Assembly (NCBI RefSeq): GCF_000419605.1
Contig: NZ_ATTI01000001.1
Span: forward strand, 2,948,501-3,012,500
Direction: 5' to 3'
DNA: 64,000 bases
Source: Sphingomonas phyllosphaerae 5.2
GTDB lineage: Bacteria > Pseudomonadota > Alphaproteobacteria > Sphingomonadales > Sphingomonadaceae
Part shown: piece by piece, positions 46,603 to 55,522 of the stretch
How the letters are laid out: each line of letters starts with the position of its first letter
How positions within the stretch are numbered: the stretch's first letter is position 1
Notes under the pieces: generated by a model
Told to the model about the DNA's origin: nothing
What the model saw: the letters and a program-made list of their open reading frames with translations, nothing else
The model's database searches: none
Made by a program: the position numbers and the translations under genes

Positions 46603-47940
46603 CTAGGCGGCGTCGGGTAGCGAGAGCGTGAAGCACGCGCCTTCGCCGGCCCCGCTCTCGACGGTAAGCGCGCCGTCCATTGCCTGTGCCAGGCGACGGG
46701 CGATGTAGAGGCCGAGGCCGTTGCCGCCGGGCTCGCTGTCGTCGCCACGAACGAATTTCTCGAAAATGCGCGGCTGCTCATGCTCCGGGATGCCGCGTCC
46801 GTCGTCCGCGACCAGCAGGCGAACGTGCCCGTCGCGACGTTTCAGCCGCATCCGCACCGTCCCGCCGCGCGGTGAGTAGGCCACCGCGTTGCCAAGCAGG
46901 TTGACGACGATCTGCAACGCCCGGCGATGTTCTCCAATCGCCAGTGCGCTCGCTTCGCCCGACAAGGGCGCAATCGTGACGCCCGCCTGCGCGGCCGCCC
47001 CGGCCAGCAACCCCGCAGCGGTGCGCGCGATCTCGCCCAGGTCGATCGGGTCGCGGGCGGTCGCGAAATCGGAACGCTCGATTGCCTCCATGTCGACCAG
47101 ATCGTCGACCAGTCCGAGCAGGTGCCGCCCGGCGCTGGCGATGTCCGCGGCATAGTCCATGTAATGCGCGTCGACGGGCCCATCGACGGCGGCGCGGATG
47201 CTCTCCGCCTGTGCGATGATCGTGCCGAGTGGCATGCGCAGAACACGGTGCAGCCGCGCGTTGAAATTGTTCGTCAAACCGTCGGGTACCGACGCCTCCG
47301 GCACATCGGTGAACACGCCGCCCACGAAACCGGCGAACCCGCCCCCGACATCGTGACGGACATGCCCCGCCAGCATCACGCGCTCGCCGCATGCACGCAA
47401 GGTGGCCGCCTGTCCGGCGAAGTCGCGCGCGTTCGACACCGCCTCGAGCAACGGCATCGCGCCATCCGAATGCGCCGTCAGGACGAACAATCCGGCGAGC
47501 GGCTGTGCCAGAACGACCACCGGATCAAGCCCGTGCCGCGTCACCGCTTCGGGCGCGAGCCGCGTGACGCGCAGGCCCGCATCGACCTCCCACGTCCACG
47601 CCGCGCCCGCCGGGGGCGATACCTCCGCAATCATGCCCGGTGCGGCTGCGGCCGCCGGCCGCTCGCGCAGCAGGGTCGCCGCCAGTGCGACGGTACGATC
47701 CTCGCCCGGCACCGCGCGGACATGCCAGTCGCCGTCCACGCGATCGTCGCCGATCGTCACCGTCCGCGCGACCGGCACCCGCAAACCGCGCGCGATCCGC
47801 ACCAATGCGCCGACCGCGGCCAAGGCGAGTCCCGCACCGGCGCGGCCTGCCGCACGGTCGTTCAACTCCGCGAACCGTGCGTCGCCGCTCAGCACACGGT
47901 CGTCGGCATCGACCAGGGCGTGGAACATGCCGCGGGTCAC
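46603..47940 (-). CDS. Atypical sensor histidine kinase (H-box altered)
   Basis: The 445-residue protein has PAS-like N-terminal sequence (FHALVDADDRVLSGDARFAELN and a second unit near 100-210). A HisKA-like helix pair and a full ATP-binding domain follow: QIVVNLLGNAVAYSP (N box), VADDGRGIPEHEQ (G1), GNGLGLYIARRLAQA (G2). No membrane segment is evident. The H-box reads ARLHRVLRMPLGTI; aligned on RxPL, the phosphorylatable His position is Arg and a His lies one residue earlier. The start GTG 47940 overlaps the upstream DUF2336 gene. Function unknown. Confidence 0.85.
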   Translation of the reverse strand: MTRGMFHALVDADDRVLSGDARFAELNDRAAGRAGAGLALAAVGALVRIARGLRVPVARTVTIGDDRVDGDWHVRAVPGEDRTVALAATLLRERPAAAAAPGMIAEVSPPAGAAWTWEVDAGLRVTRLAPEAVTRHGLDPVVVLAQPLAGLFVLTAHSDGAMPLLEAVSNARDFAGQAATLRACGERVMLAGHVRHDVGGGFAGFVGGVFTDVPEASVPDGLTNNFNARLHRVLRMPLGTIIAQAESIRAAVDGPVDAHYMDYAADIASAGRHLLGLVDDLVDMEAIERSDFATARDPIDLGEIARTAAGLLAGAAAQAGVTIAPLSGEASALAIGEHRRALQIVVNLLGNAVAYSPRGGTVRMRLKRRDGHVRLLVADDGRGIPEHEQPRIFEKFVRGDDSEPGGNGLGLYIARRLAQAMDGALTVESGAGEGACFTLSLPDAA

Positions 47941-49025
47941 GCGGCGGAGCGGCGGGCCAGCGCCCGCACGGCGGCGCGGAAGTCGCGCGGCAACCGCACC
48001 GTCGCGATTGTCGAAGCGGCGGCCGCCGGGTCAAGCGCGGCGAGCGTCTCGATCGTCTCGACCAGCATCGACAGATCGCGCTCGCGATCCGCCTCCGACA
48101 GGAGGAAGCCGGCGCGCGCAATCGCTTCTCTCGGCAAGCCTGCCGCGCGCAGCGCCAGCCATAGCCGGTCGCTCGCCGAATCGAGCACCAACGCGCGCGC
48201 CTCCACGGAGTCGATCGACAACCCCTCCGCCAACAATGCCACGAACAGCGTAATGCGGGCGCTATCGAGGGCACGCACCATCAACTCGGCACGCTCCGAA
48301 GCCGAGGGTGAAAGCGCCTGCACGAGCCGCGCGGCCGCATCGTCGACCCCGGCGGCGTGGTCATACCCGCTCAGGCAGCGATGTGTGGCGTCGGCCAGCG
48401 CGCGATCGCTCTCTACGCCGCCCGCCCCGCTCAGTCGTTCGCGCAGAACCGCCGCCACCCACCACGCGACTCGCGCATACAGCACCACCGGCAAGATCGC
48501 CTGCCGCCCGCCCACCGCCAGCCGACGCGTCCCATCCGCGACCAGATAGGCGATCGCGGCGGTGCGCTGCGCCGGCGCGCCGCTCTGGACCAACGCCGTC
48601 ACCAGGGTTGTCCCGGCGTCCGGCGCCCGCAGCGTGGTCAGTGAGTCATCGAGCAAGTCGACGCGTGCCTGGGCAATCAGTTCGCCGATCAGTTCGGCAT
48701 CGCGCATCAGCCCGGCCTCGATCAACCGCGGCCACGCCAACGCCTGATTCGATTCGAGCACCGCTGCCGCGTCGCGGCGACCGGCGTCCGCCAGGGCGCG
48801 CGCGGCGTCGCCGACGATCTGCTGCTCGATCGCGCCGATCGTCGTCTCGGCCAGCCGCAGCGTTGCGGCACGCGTCCGGTCGTCCAGCCGGCCGGGCTGC
48901 GAGAGGAACACGTCCTCGACGGCCACGTCCGATCGCCGGTCCGCCGCGGACGCGGCATCGGCGACCCGCGCCGCGATTCGCGCGGGATCGCCGACGACGG
49001 AGGCGTGATGAAAAGCCGCGGACAT
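47937..49025 (-). CDS. DUF2336 family protein
   Basis: The 362-residue protein resembles DUF2336 proteins of alphaproteobacteria: all-alpha, repeat-like helices, an N-terminal DVAVEDVFLSQPGRLDDRTR and a central RLIEAGLMRDAELIGELIAQARVD. Function is unknown; homologues often neighbour signalling genes. The stop overlaps the GTG of the sensor kinase gene (GTGA), indicating a two-gene unit, so it may be the kinase's partner or input. Confidence 0.75.
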   Translation of the reverse strand: MSAAFHHASVVGDPARIAARVADAASAADRRSDVAVEDVFLSQPGRLDDRTRAATLRLAETTIGAIEQQIVGDAARALADAGRRDAAAVLESNQALAWPRLIEAGLMRDAELIGELIAQARVDLLDDSLTTLRAPDAGTTLVTALVQSGAPAQRTAAIAYLVADGTRRLAVGGRQAILPVVLYARVAWWVAAVLRERLSGAGGVESDRALADATHRCLSGYDHAAGVDDAAARLVQALSPSASERAELMVRALDSARITLFVALLAEGLSIDSVEARALVLDSASDRLWLALRAAGLPREAIARAGFLLSEADRERDLSMLVETIETLAALDPAAAASTIATVRLPRDFRAAVRALARRSAA

Positions 49026-49059
49026 GCCGACACTCTAGCCGGCCTTCGTTAAGGCCCGG

Positions 49060-50238
49060 CTAAGCGTGGCGGAGTCGCTCGACGGCGGCGATCAGCGTCA
49101 CTGCGGCGTAAGCGGAGACCGCTGCGATGCCGAAGGTCGGGTATCCCAGCAACGCGAACAACGTCAGCAACGCCAGATAGGCGGGGGTCACACCCCACCA
49201 CGGCCTCCGCCCGCTCGCGCTCGCCGCCCGCTCGCCGACCCCGCCGACCACGAGCGCGAACAGCGCAAGCAGCCGCGCCGTCGTCGTCGCGGCCTGCGCA
49301 TCGACCACATGCGCCAGCAGCAGCGTCGCCAGCCCCGGCGCGACCAGGATCGCGATGCGGTTCGCGCGCAGCAGCCCAGGCTCGTCGCGAAACAGCGCCA
49401 GCGCGCCGGCCAGTTCCGACGACAATATCCCGACCAGCACCAGCGCCAGACCGCTCCCCGGGAAACCAGATGCGATCGTCGCCAGCCCGGCGAACATCGC
49501 CACCGCCGCGCCGGCGCAGCAGGCCTCGGTCCCGATGCCGTGCCGGGCGATCCAGGGGATCGCCATTCGCGCGAGCGGACGCAGCACCACCCGCTCGAAC
49601 CAGCTCGGTCGCACTGCCATCGATGCGGAGAGGACCGCGCGCCCACGCTCCTCCAGCGCGACGGCACGCCGCTCGATCCCGTGCCCCATCGCCATACCGT
49701 CCAGCCGCAGCGTGACGTGTCGCGCGCCGGCCTGTTCGGCGGCATGGAGCAAGGTGGATTGCAGGTCGTAATCCTCCGGCAGCCGCGCCGCATCCGCCAC
49801 GCGGCCGGCATCGATGCGTGCCACCCCCGCCCACGCCGCGCCGCCGCCGACACGCTCGAACCCCGGCGCCGCCTGCGCCGCCGGCACCACCAGCAGCGCG
49901 TCGCCTGCCTCGCCCGCGATCCGGCTCACCACGTCCTCGGTCGTGACCAGCCCGTCGGCGACCATCACGACCCGTGCCAGCGGGTGGAGCTTGGCCAAGG
50001 CGTCGGCAGCACTGCGCACCGTATCAACCGCCACGCCGCGGCGGCCGATCCGGGCCAGCGCCCCGATCAGTTCGGGCGTCAGCCGCGAGACGACCACGAC
50101 GATCTGCCCCGCATCGCACGCCAGCAGCAGCCGCGCCTGATATTCGATCAGCGTGGCGGCCGCGAACGGCAGCGTTGCCGCAAGCATCCCGGAGCGGTCC
50201 TCCGCCTCATGGGTCGCGAATAAGAGGCCAGCCAGCAT
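49060..50238 (-). CDS. Membrane protein resembling a degenerate nucleotidyltransferase/CDP-alcohol phosphotransferase fusion
   Basis: The 392-residue protein has an N-terminal soluble half with a nucleotidyltransferase-like layout (LPFAAATLIEYQARLLLACDAGQIVVVVSR). The membrane half begins WFERVVLRPLARMAIPWIAR, similar in style to the IPCT-DIPPS type entry to CDP-alcohol phosphotransferases. The DGxxAR-x8-Gx3Dx3D catalytic motif is not visible, and the typical nucleotide-binding GxGxR loop is absent. It may be a catalytically inactive relative or a different family. It is transcribed toward the DUF2336 gene and diverges from the coiled-coil gene. Confidence 0.55.
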   Translation of the reverse strand: MLAGLLFATHEAEDRSGMLAATLPFAAATLIEYQARLLLACDAGQIVVVVSRLTPELIGALARIGRRGVAVDTVRSAADALAKLHPLARVVMVADGLVTTEDVVSRIAGEAGDALLVVPAAQAAPGFERVGGGAAWAGVARIDAGRVADAARLPEDYDLQSTLLHAAEQAGARHVTLRLDGMAMGHGIERRAVALEERGRAVLSASMAVRPSWFERVVLRPLARMAIPWIARHGIGTEACCAGAAVAMFAGLATIASGFPGSGLALVLVGILSSELAGALALFRDEPGLLRANRIAILVAPGLATLLLAHVVDAQAATTTARLLALFALVVGGVGERAASASGRRPWWGVTPAYLALLTLFALLGYPTFGIAAVSAYAAVTLIAAVERLRHA

Positions 50239-50368
50239 GGATGAGGCTGTTAGGATCGACGGCCGCCACTGGCAACAACCGTGACGCGACCGCTGCTTGC
50301 GCCGAACCGAGCGGCCATGTGGGCCGGAAACGGCTTCCCGGGCGCGGCAAACGTGTTACACCCGCCCG

Positions 50369-52669
50369 ATGAACGGGGGGCCGTCTTCCATTTACGACAT
50401 TCGACCGGCTGGTGCGGACGCGCCGGCAGCATCATTCGTCCCGACGCCGCACGCGGAGCCGCAAACGTACGTGACCGATCCCGTCTTCTCCGATGACGAC
50501 GACATGGCCGCGCCGCTGCGTCGCCGCATGATCCTCGGCTGGGTCGCGGCGGTGCTCGCCGCGGTCTGGATCGTGGGGCTGCTTTGGATCGCCCGCGACG
50601 CGCTTCCGACGATGCCGCCGCTCGCGCTCGCGCAGTTCGGCGCCGCCGCGGCGACCGTTCCCGCACTTGCCGGGATCGTCTGGCTGCTCGCCCTGCGCAC
50701 CAGCGATGCCGAGGCGCGACGGTTCGGCGCGACGGCGCGCGCGATGCGTGTCGAATCGGCCGCGCTGGAGAGCGCGGTCGCGGCATTGGGCGACGAGATC
50801 GAGGATCGCCGCACCGCGCTTGCCGAACAGGTTCGGTTGCTCACCGCGCTCGGCGAGGCCGCGACCGCACGGCTGGCGACCATCGGCGACGACCTGTCGG
50901 CGGAGATCGGGCGCGCCGACACGCACGCGCGTGCGCTGTCGATCGCAACCGTCCACGCGAACGAACAACTGGCCGCCCTGCTCGCGGCGTTGCCGCAGGC
51001 CGAGGACGAGACGCGCGCGCTCGCCGCCACGATCGATCAGGCCGGGCTGGTCGCCTACGAACATGCCGGTGCGCTCGACGCACAGGTCGCCGCGCTCACC
51101 GCACGCGGGCGCGAGGCGGAAACGGTCGCGGGCGGCGCTGCCGAGAAACTCGCCGCTTACATGCAGCGCATGGAGGCGACCAGCGCCACCGCCGGGCTGC
51201 GGCTCGACGGCGTTACGTCGGACGCCGCCGCGGCAGTCGACGCGTTGCTGGAGCGGACCGCGAGCGCGATCGACGCGTCGCGCAAGGGCATCGTCGCGCA
51301 GGGCGAAGCGATGCTGGCGATGGTCAACGCCAACCAGCAGGCGCTCGACCATGCCGCGCGCGGCAGTGCCGAGGCGCTCGGCGAGCGGATTGCGCTCGTC
51401 GAAGTCGTGATCGAGCGAATCGCGGCGCGGCTGGACGCGCAGCGTGGCGCGGGCGAGATGCTGTTCAGCACGCTCGACGACGCGATCGATCAGGCCGGCG
51501 GCCGCTTCGATGCGCTGCACGCGCAGGGTACCGAGCGCAGCCGGCAACTGGCGGCGACGATCAGCGCCCTGCAGGCCACCACGGAGGCGCTGACCGTCGC
51601 GCTGGACAGCGGCAACGGCTCGGCCGAGCGCACGATCGCCACGACCGAGAACCTGCTCGTCGCGCTCGACGCCGCGGCGCGTGAGATGGACGAGACGATG
51701 CCCGACGCAATCGCGCGGCTCGAGACGCGGGTCGGCTCGACCAAGCAGGTGATCGTCGCCGCCAAGCCCGAGCTGCTCGCCCTGGTCACCGCCGCGGAGA
51801 GCACGCACGACGCGATCGAGGCGGTAGCGCAGGTCGTCGCCGAGCAGCGCCAGACCGTCGAGACGCTGACGACGCGGCTCAGCGAAGGGCTGGAGCGCGG
51901 CCGCGCGCAGGCCGGGTTGATCGGCGACGCGGTCGAGGATGCGACGCGCCGCGCCGACGACCTCGCCAAGGAAGCGGCCCCGCGCCTCCTCGAAGCATTG
52001 CTGCGCGTCCGCGAGACCGCGGCGGCCGCCGCAGATCATGCGCGCGAAGCGTTGGCGCGCGTGATCCCCGAGGCGGCCGAGGCGCTGGAGAGCGCTGGCG
52101 TCGCCGCACTGGAGCGCGCCGTCGAAAGCGGCGTACAGCGGCAGGTGGAGCAGGTCGCGCGCATCTCGGAGACCGCCGTGGCCGCCGCAGGGCGTGCGGG
52201 TGAGCGCCTGCAATCGCAGCTGAGCGGCATCGAGGCGACGATCGCATTGATCGATCAGCGGTTGGAAGACGCACGTGCTGCGGGCGAGGAGAACGAACGC
52301 GACACGTTCGCGCGCCGTGCCTCGCTACTGATCGAATCGCTGAATTCCGCGTCGATCGACCTCACGCGCACCTTCGCACCGGAGATCTCCGACAGCGCCT
52401 GGGCGGCGTATCTGAAGGGTGATCGCGGCGTCTTCACCCGGCGGGCGGTGCGGTTGCTCGACGGCAGCGAGCAGCGCGACGTGGCGCGGCTCTATGACGA
52501 CGACGCGTCGTTCCGCGAGCAGGTCAACCGCTACATCCACGATTTCGAGGCGATGCTGCGCACGATCCTGGCGCAGCGCGACGGCTCGCCGCTGGGCGTG
52601 ACGTTGCTGTCCTCGGACATGGGCAAGCTGTACGTGGCACTCGCGCAGGCGATCGAACGCCTGCGCTGA
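50369..52669 (+). CDS. Membrane-anchored long coiled-coil protein (TipN-like architecture)
   Basis: The 766-residue protein has an acidic Pro-rich N-terminus and two membrane helices (about 52-72 and 84-107). About 500 residues of alanine- and glutamate-rich coiled coil follow. The C-terminal globular segment reads APEISDSAWAAYLKGDRGVF, then TRRAVRLLD and a helical end. Two N-terminal helices followed by a long coiled coil recall the polar landmark TipN of Caulobacter; that comparison is by architecture only. ATG 50369 is used, with no obvious Shine-Dalgarno. Role unknown; polarity, division or chromosome organisation are candidates. Confidence 0.7.
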   Translation: MNGGPSSIYDIRPAGADAPAASFVPTPHAEPQTYVTDPVFSDDDDMAAPLRRRMILGWVAAVLAAVWIVGLLWIARDALPTMPPLALAQFGAAAATVPALAGIVWLLALRTSDAEARRFGATARAMRVESAALESAVAALGDEIEDRRTALAEQVRLLTALGEAATARLATIGDDLSAEIGRADTHARALSIATVHANEQLAALLAALPQAEDETRALAATIDQAGLVAYEHAGALDAQVAALTARGREAETVAGGAAEKLAAYMQRMEATSATAGLRLDGVTSDAAAAVDALLERTASAIDASRKGIVAQGEAMLAMVNANQQALDHAARGSAEALGERIALVEVVIERIAARLDAQRGAGEMLFSTLDDAIDQAGGRFDALHAQGTERSRQLAATISALQATTEALTVALDSGNGSAERTIATTENLLVALDAAAREMDETMPDAIARLETRVGSTKQVIVAAKPELLALVTAAESTHDAIEAVAQVVAEQRQTVETLTTRLSEGLERGRAQAGLIGDAVEDATRRADDLAKEAAPRLLEALLRVRETAAAAADHAREALARVIPEAAEALESAGVAALERAVESGVQRQVEQVARISETAVAAAGRAGERLQSQLSGIEATIALIDQRLEDARAAGEENERDTFARRASLLIESLNSASIDLTRTFAPEISDSAWAAYLKGDRGVFTRRAVRLLDGSEQRDVARLYDDDASFREQVNRYIHDFEAMLRTILAQRDGSPLGVTLLSSDMGKLYVALAQAIERLR

Positions 52670-52684
52670 TCCGCGGATCGCTCC

Positions 52685-53389
52685 TCAGATCTGGATCGTC
52701 GCGCGCAGATACTCGCGCATCCGCTCGGCGCCATCGTCCGTCATCCGCAACAGCACCCGGCGGCGGTCCACCGGGTCGGGCTCGCGCGCTACCAGCCCGC
52801 GCTCGACCAGCATCGCAATCTGGCGCAGCGCAGTGGTGAGCGGTGCACGCGAGGCGATCGCGGCACTGGTGGTGTAGGTGCTGCGCCCGGCCAGATCCTG
52901 CACGAACAGGTCCAGCATGACGTCGAACCCCGCCTCCCCGAACAGCTCACTGTCGAAATATTGGTTCCGGAGCCGACGCTTCTGCAAGATGCACTCCGCG
53001 GTGCGATGCAGGATACGATCCTCCTCGCCGGGCGGGGGGCCATCGAGCAGTTCCACGGTCGCCATCACATGCCGCATGGCACCCACTTGGAACAGGGTCA
53101 CATGGTTGGTGACCCACAGCGGCCTGCCATCGGCGCAGACGTAGCGCTTCGTGATCGAGAACGGGGGGCCGCCGGCCACCAGCGCGTCAAGCCGCTCGCG
53201 GTTCATCGCCCTATCGTCGGGATGGATGATCGCCAACAGGTCGCGTCCGATCAGTGCTTCCCGCGTGTGACGCAGCGCTGCGACGAAATCGTCGTCCGCG
53301 TCGACGATCATCAAATCCTGATCGACAACACAACTCGACAGTCCGCGCGTCCCCGCACGGTCACCGACCCGATTGATGTTCCCCGTCAC
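52685..53389 (-). CDS. PAS-domain MarR-type transcriptional regulator
   Basis: The 234-residue protein has a PAS domain (CVVDQDLMIVDADDDFVAAL, RDLLAIIHPDDRAMNRERLD, RYVCADGRPLWVTNHVTLFQ) and a C-terminal MarR winged helix (ALRQIAMLVERGLVAREPDP, VDRRRVLLRMTDDG). The GTG start at 53389 has GGGGA about seven bases upstream; an ATG at 53443 gives an Arg/Gly-rich extension that looks non-coding, so the start is uncertain. The PAS domain probably senses redox, light or a small ligand. Targets are unknown. Confidence 0.8.
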   Translation of the reverse strand: MTGNINRVGDRAGTRGLSSCVVDQDLMIVDADDDFVAALRHTREALIGRDLLAIIHPDDRAMNRERLDALVAGGPPFSITKRYVCADGRPLWVTNHVTLFQVGAMRHVMATVELLDGPPPGEEDRILHRTAECILQKRRLRNQYFDSELFGEAGFDVMLDLFVQDLAGRSTYTTSAAIASRAPLTTALRQIAMLVERGLVAREPDPVDRRRVLLRMTDDGAERMREYLRATIQI

Positions 53390-53519
53390 TCTGTTGTCCC
53401 CGCGCGCGGCGATGGCTGCGCCGCGTGATGTTAGCGCCAACATCCCGCGGAATGTACTGCGACGCAACAGGAATGTGGAAGCTGCGCGGGCGGCGCATCA
53501 CCCGCCGCCCGCACGTCAG

Positions 53520-54344
53520 TCACAAGCGAGTGGTGCCGGGATAGGCAAACAGCAGGTCGGCATCTTCCGACGCGTGCAGTTCTTCGGTGCCGGTAACGGT
53601 CACGCACTCGCCTGCCTTCCATGCCACGCCTCCCACCACGCCTTCGCCGCGGATGGGCACCAGCCAGCCGGTCGTGCCAACGGGGAGAGCGATCGCGCGC
53701 TTGCCGCCAGTCCACCGCTCAAGAACGAATTTGGGACCCTCGACCAGGATCGTCCGTCCCGGGGTGACCTCGCCGGGCTGCGGAGGCGCGACATAGGGAT
53801 CGAGGTCGGCGACCGCGACACCGTCGTCCAGGTGCAACTCGCGCGGCCGTCCATAGTCGAACAGCCGGTAGGTCGTGTCGGAATTCTGCTGCACCTCGAT
53901 CAGCGTCAGACCGGCGCCGATTGCGTGGATCACTCCCGAATGCGAATAAAAGAAATCGCCCGCCTTCACCGGCTTCCAGTCCAGCTTGTGCTCCAGGCTG
54001 CCGTCCTCGGCCGACGTGCGCAGCTCCTCGCGCGTCATCGGCTGCAGGGGACCGATCGCGATCGTCGAATCGGGTTCTGCGGCCAGGATCGTCCAGCATT
54101 CATCCTTGCCACGCGGTAGTCCGCGCTTCTGCGCCTCCGCGTCGGACGGGTGATCCTGTACCGACAGTTTCTCGCTCGTGAAAAGATATTTGATCAGCAG
54201 CTCGGATTGCTCGGGATGCGGGGACTGGAACCACACCTCGCCGATCGGCTCGGCGCCGGGCGCCGGATCGGGGAAGCCCGGATAAAGCTGATGCCGGCCC
54301 CAGGGCTTCTCGACGCGCTTGGTGGCGAGCAGGGTGGCGGGCAT
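53520..54344 (-). CDS. manA: Type I mannose-6-phosphate isomerase
   Basis: The 274-residue cupin-type isomerase interconverts Man6P and Fru6P. Zinc-ligand motifs are SVQDHPSD (Gln, His), KDECWTIL (Glu) and GVIHAIGAG (His). It starts KPWGRHQLYPGF and has the length of the short bacterial form. AAGGA lies eight bases before the ATG. It could channel mannose freed by the GH92/GH125 enzymes or supply GDP-mannose precursors. Confidence 0.92.
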   Translation of the reverse strand: MPATLLATKRVEKPWGRHQLYPGFPDPAPGAEPIGEVWFQSPHPEQSELLIKYLFTSEKLSVQDHPSDAEAQKRGLPRGKDECWTILAAEPDSTIAIGPLQPMTREELRTSAEDGSLEHKLDWKPVKAGDFFYSHSGVIHAIGAGLTLIEVQQNSDTTYRLFDYGRPRELHLDDGVAVADLDPYVAPPQPGEVTPGRTILVEGPKFVLERWTGGKRAIALPVGTTGWLVPIRGEGVVGGVAWKAGECVTVTGTEELHASEDADLLFAYPGTTRL

Positions 54345-54460
54345 GATATGATCCTTCGTCCGGTCGTTGACGGGCGCATCAACGCATTCGCGCTAGCGCG
54401 CGTTGCGCGCTCGTGAAAGCCGTTGTTCGCAAGCCCAGGTCTACGCTAAGAGCCGGGTCG

Positions 54461-55459
54461 ATGCGTACCCTGTCCCTTCGCCCGCTCCTGTCCCGCCCGC
54501 TCGCGACCGGGCTCGTCGCCGCGCTGGCAGTCTCTCTCGCCGGCTGTTCGAGCGGCGGCCGCAATCGCGCCGACCTGCCCTATGTGGCGCGCGACGTGGG
54601 TACGCTTTATTCGGCCGCGAAGCAGCGGCTCGACCAGGGCCGTTACAAGGAAGCCGCGGCGCTGTTCGACGAGGTCGAGCGCCAGCATCCGTATTCGGTA
54701 TGGGCGCGGCGCGCGCAGTTGATGGGCGCGTTCAGCTATTATCTGGGCGGCGAGTACACGCAGGCGATCCAGGGCGCGCAGCGCTTCCTGTCGGTGCACC
54801 CGGGCAATCGCGATGCACCCTATGCCTATTATCTGATCGCGATGAGCTATTACGAACAGATCAACGACGTCACCCGCGATCAGAAGATCACGCAGCAGGC
54901 GCAGGATTCGCTGGGCGAGTTGATGCGCCGCTATCCGACCTCGCGCTACGCCGCCGATGCGCGACTGAAGCAGGATCTGGTGAGCGACCACCTCGCGGGC
55001 AAGGAAATGGAGATCGGCCGCTTCTACGAACGCCGTCGCCAATGGCTGTCCGCGACGTTGCGCTTCCGCCGCGTGGTCGACCAGTATCAGACCACCACCC
55101 ACGTGCCCGAGGCGCTGATGCGGCTGACCGAAGGCTATCTGGCACTCGGCGTCCGGAACGAGGCCGAGAAGGTCGCGGCAGTGCTGGGCGCCAATTACCC
55201 CGGCACCGATTGGTACAGCCGCGCCTACAAGCTGGTGAAGGACAATCCGCCCGCCACGATCGCGCCGCTGCCGCCCGGCCAGCCGATCGTGCCCGTCGCG
55301 ACGAAGCCGGCCATTCCAGGAGAGGCGACAGGCGCGACGCCCAAGGCGACTGCGCCTCTGCCCTCCACGCCGGCGACGACCGGTGGCGACGCGCAGGCCG
55401 GCATCCCGGCGCCGGCGGTCGGCGCATCTTCGCCCGCGACGAACCCGATCGGCGGTTGA
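54461..55459 (+). CDS. bamD: Outer-membrane assembly lipoprotein BamD
   Basis: The 332-residue lipoprotein has a signal peptide with lipobox LAGC (Cys28). TPR-type repeats follow (YSAAKQRLDQGRYKEAAALFDEVE, HPYSVWARRAQLMGAFSYY, AQRFLSVHPGN), and an Ala/Pro/Thr-rich tail of about 80 residues ends the protein. BamD is part of the outer-membrane beta-barrel assembly complex. ATG 54461 starts directly at the signal peptide. It precedes recN by 63 bases, a common alphaproteobacterial pair. Confidence 0.95.
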   Translation: MRTLSLRPLLSRPLATGLVAALAVSLAGCSSGGRNRADLPYVARDVGTLYSAAKQRLDQGRYKEAAALFDEVERQHPYSVWARRAQLMGAFSYYLGGEYTQAIQGAQRFLSVHPGNRDAPYAYYLIAMSYYEQINDVTRDQKITQQAQDSLGELMRRYPTSRYAADARLKQDLVSDHLAGKEMEIGRFYERRRQWLSATLRFRRVVDQYQTTTHVPEALMRLTEGYLALGVRNEAEKVAAVLGANYPGTDWYSRAYKLVKDNPPATIAPLPPGQPIVPVATKPAIPGEATGATPKATAPLPSTPATTGGDAQAGIPAPAVGASSPATNPIGG

Positions 55460-55522
55460 GCCGAGCCCCTGGAACAAAAAGGGTAACCCCTCGCGGCTTT
55501 TGCGGGTAAGGAACCCCGGCCC

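Noticed and set aside
52668..52679. Palindrome GATCCGCGGATC after the coiled-coil gene
   Set aside because: It has no loop and no T-run, so it is not a credible terminator, and no operator role is supported.
55460..55522. SOS box before recN
   Set aside because: GAAC followed by seven bases and GTAA was seen, but no second GAAC or GTTC at the needed spacing.
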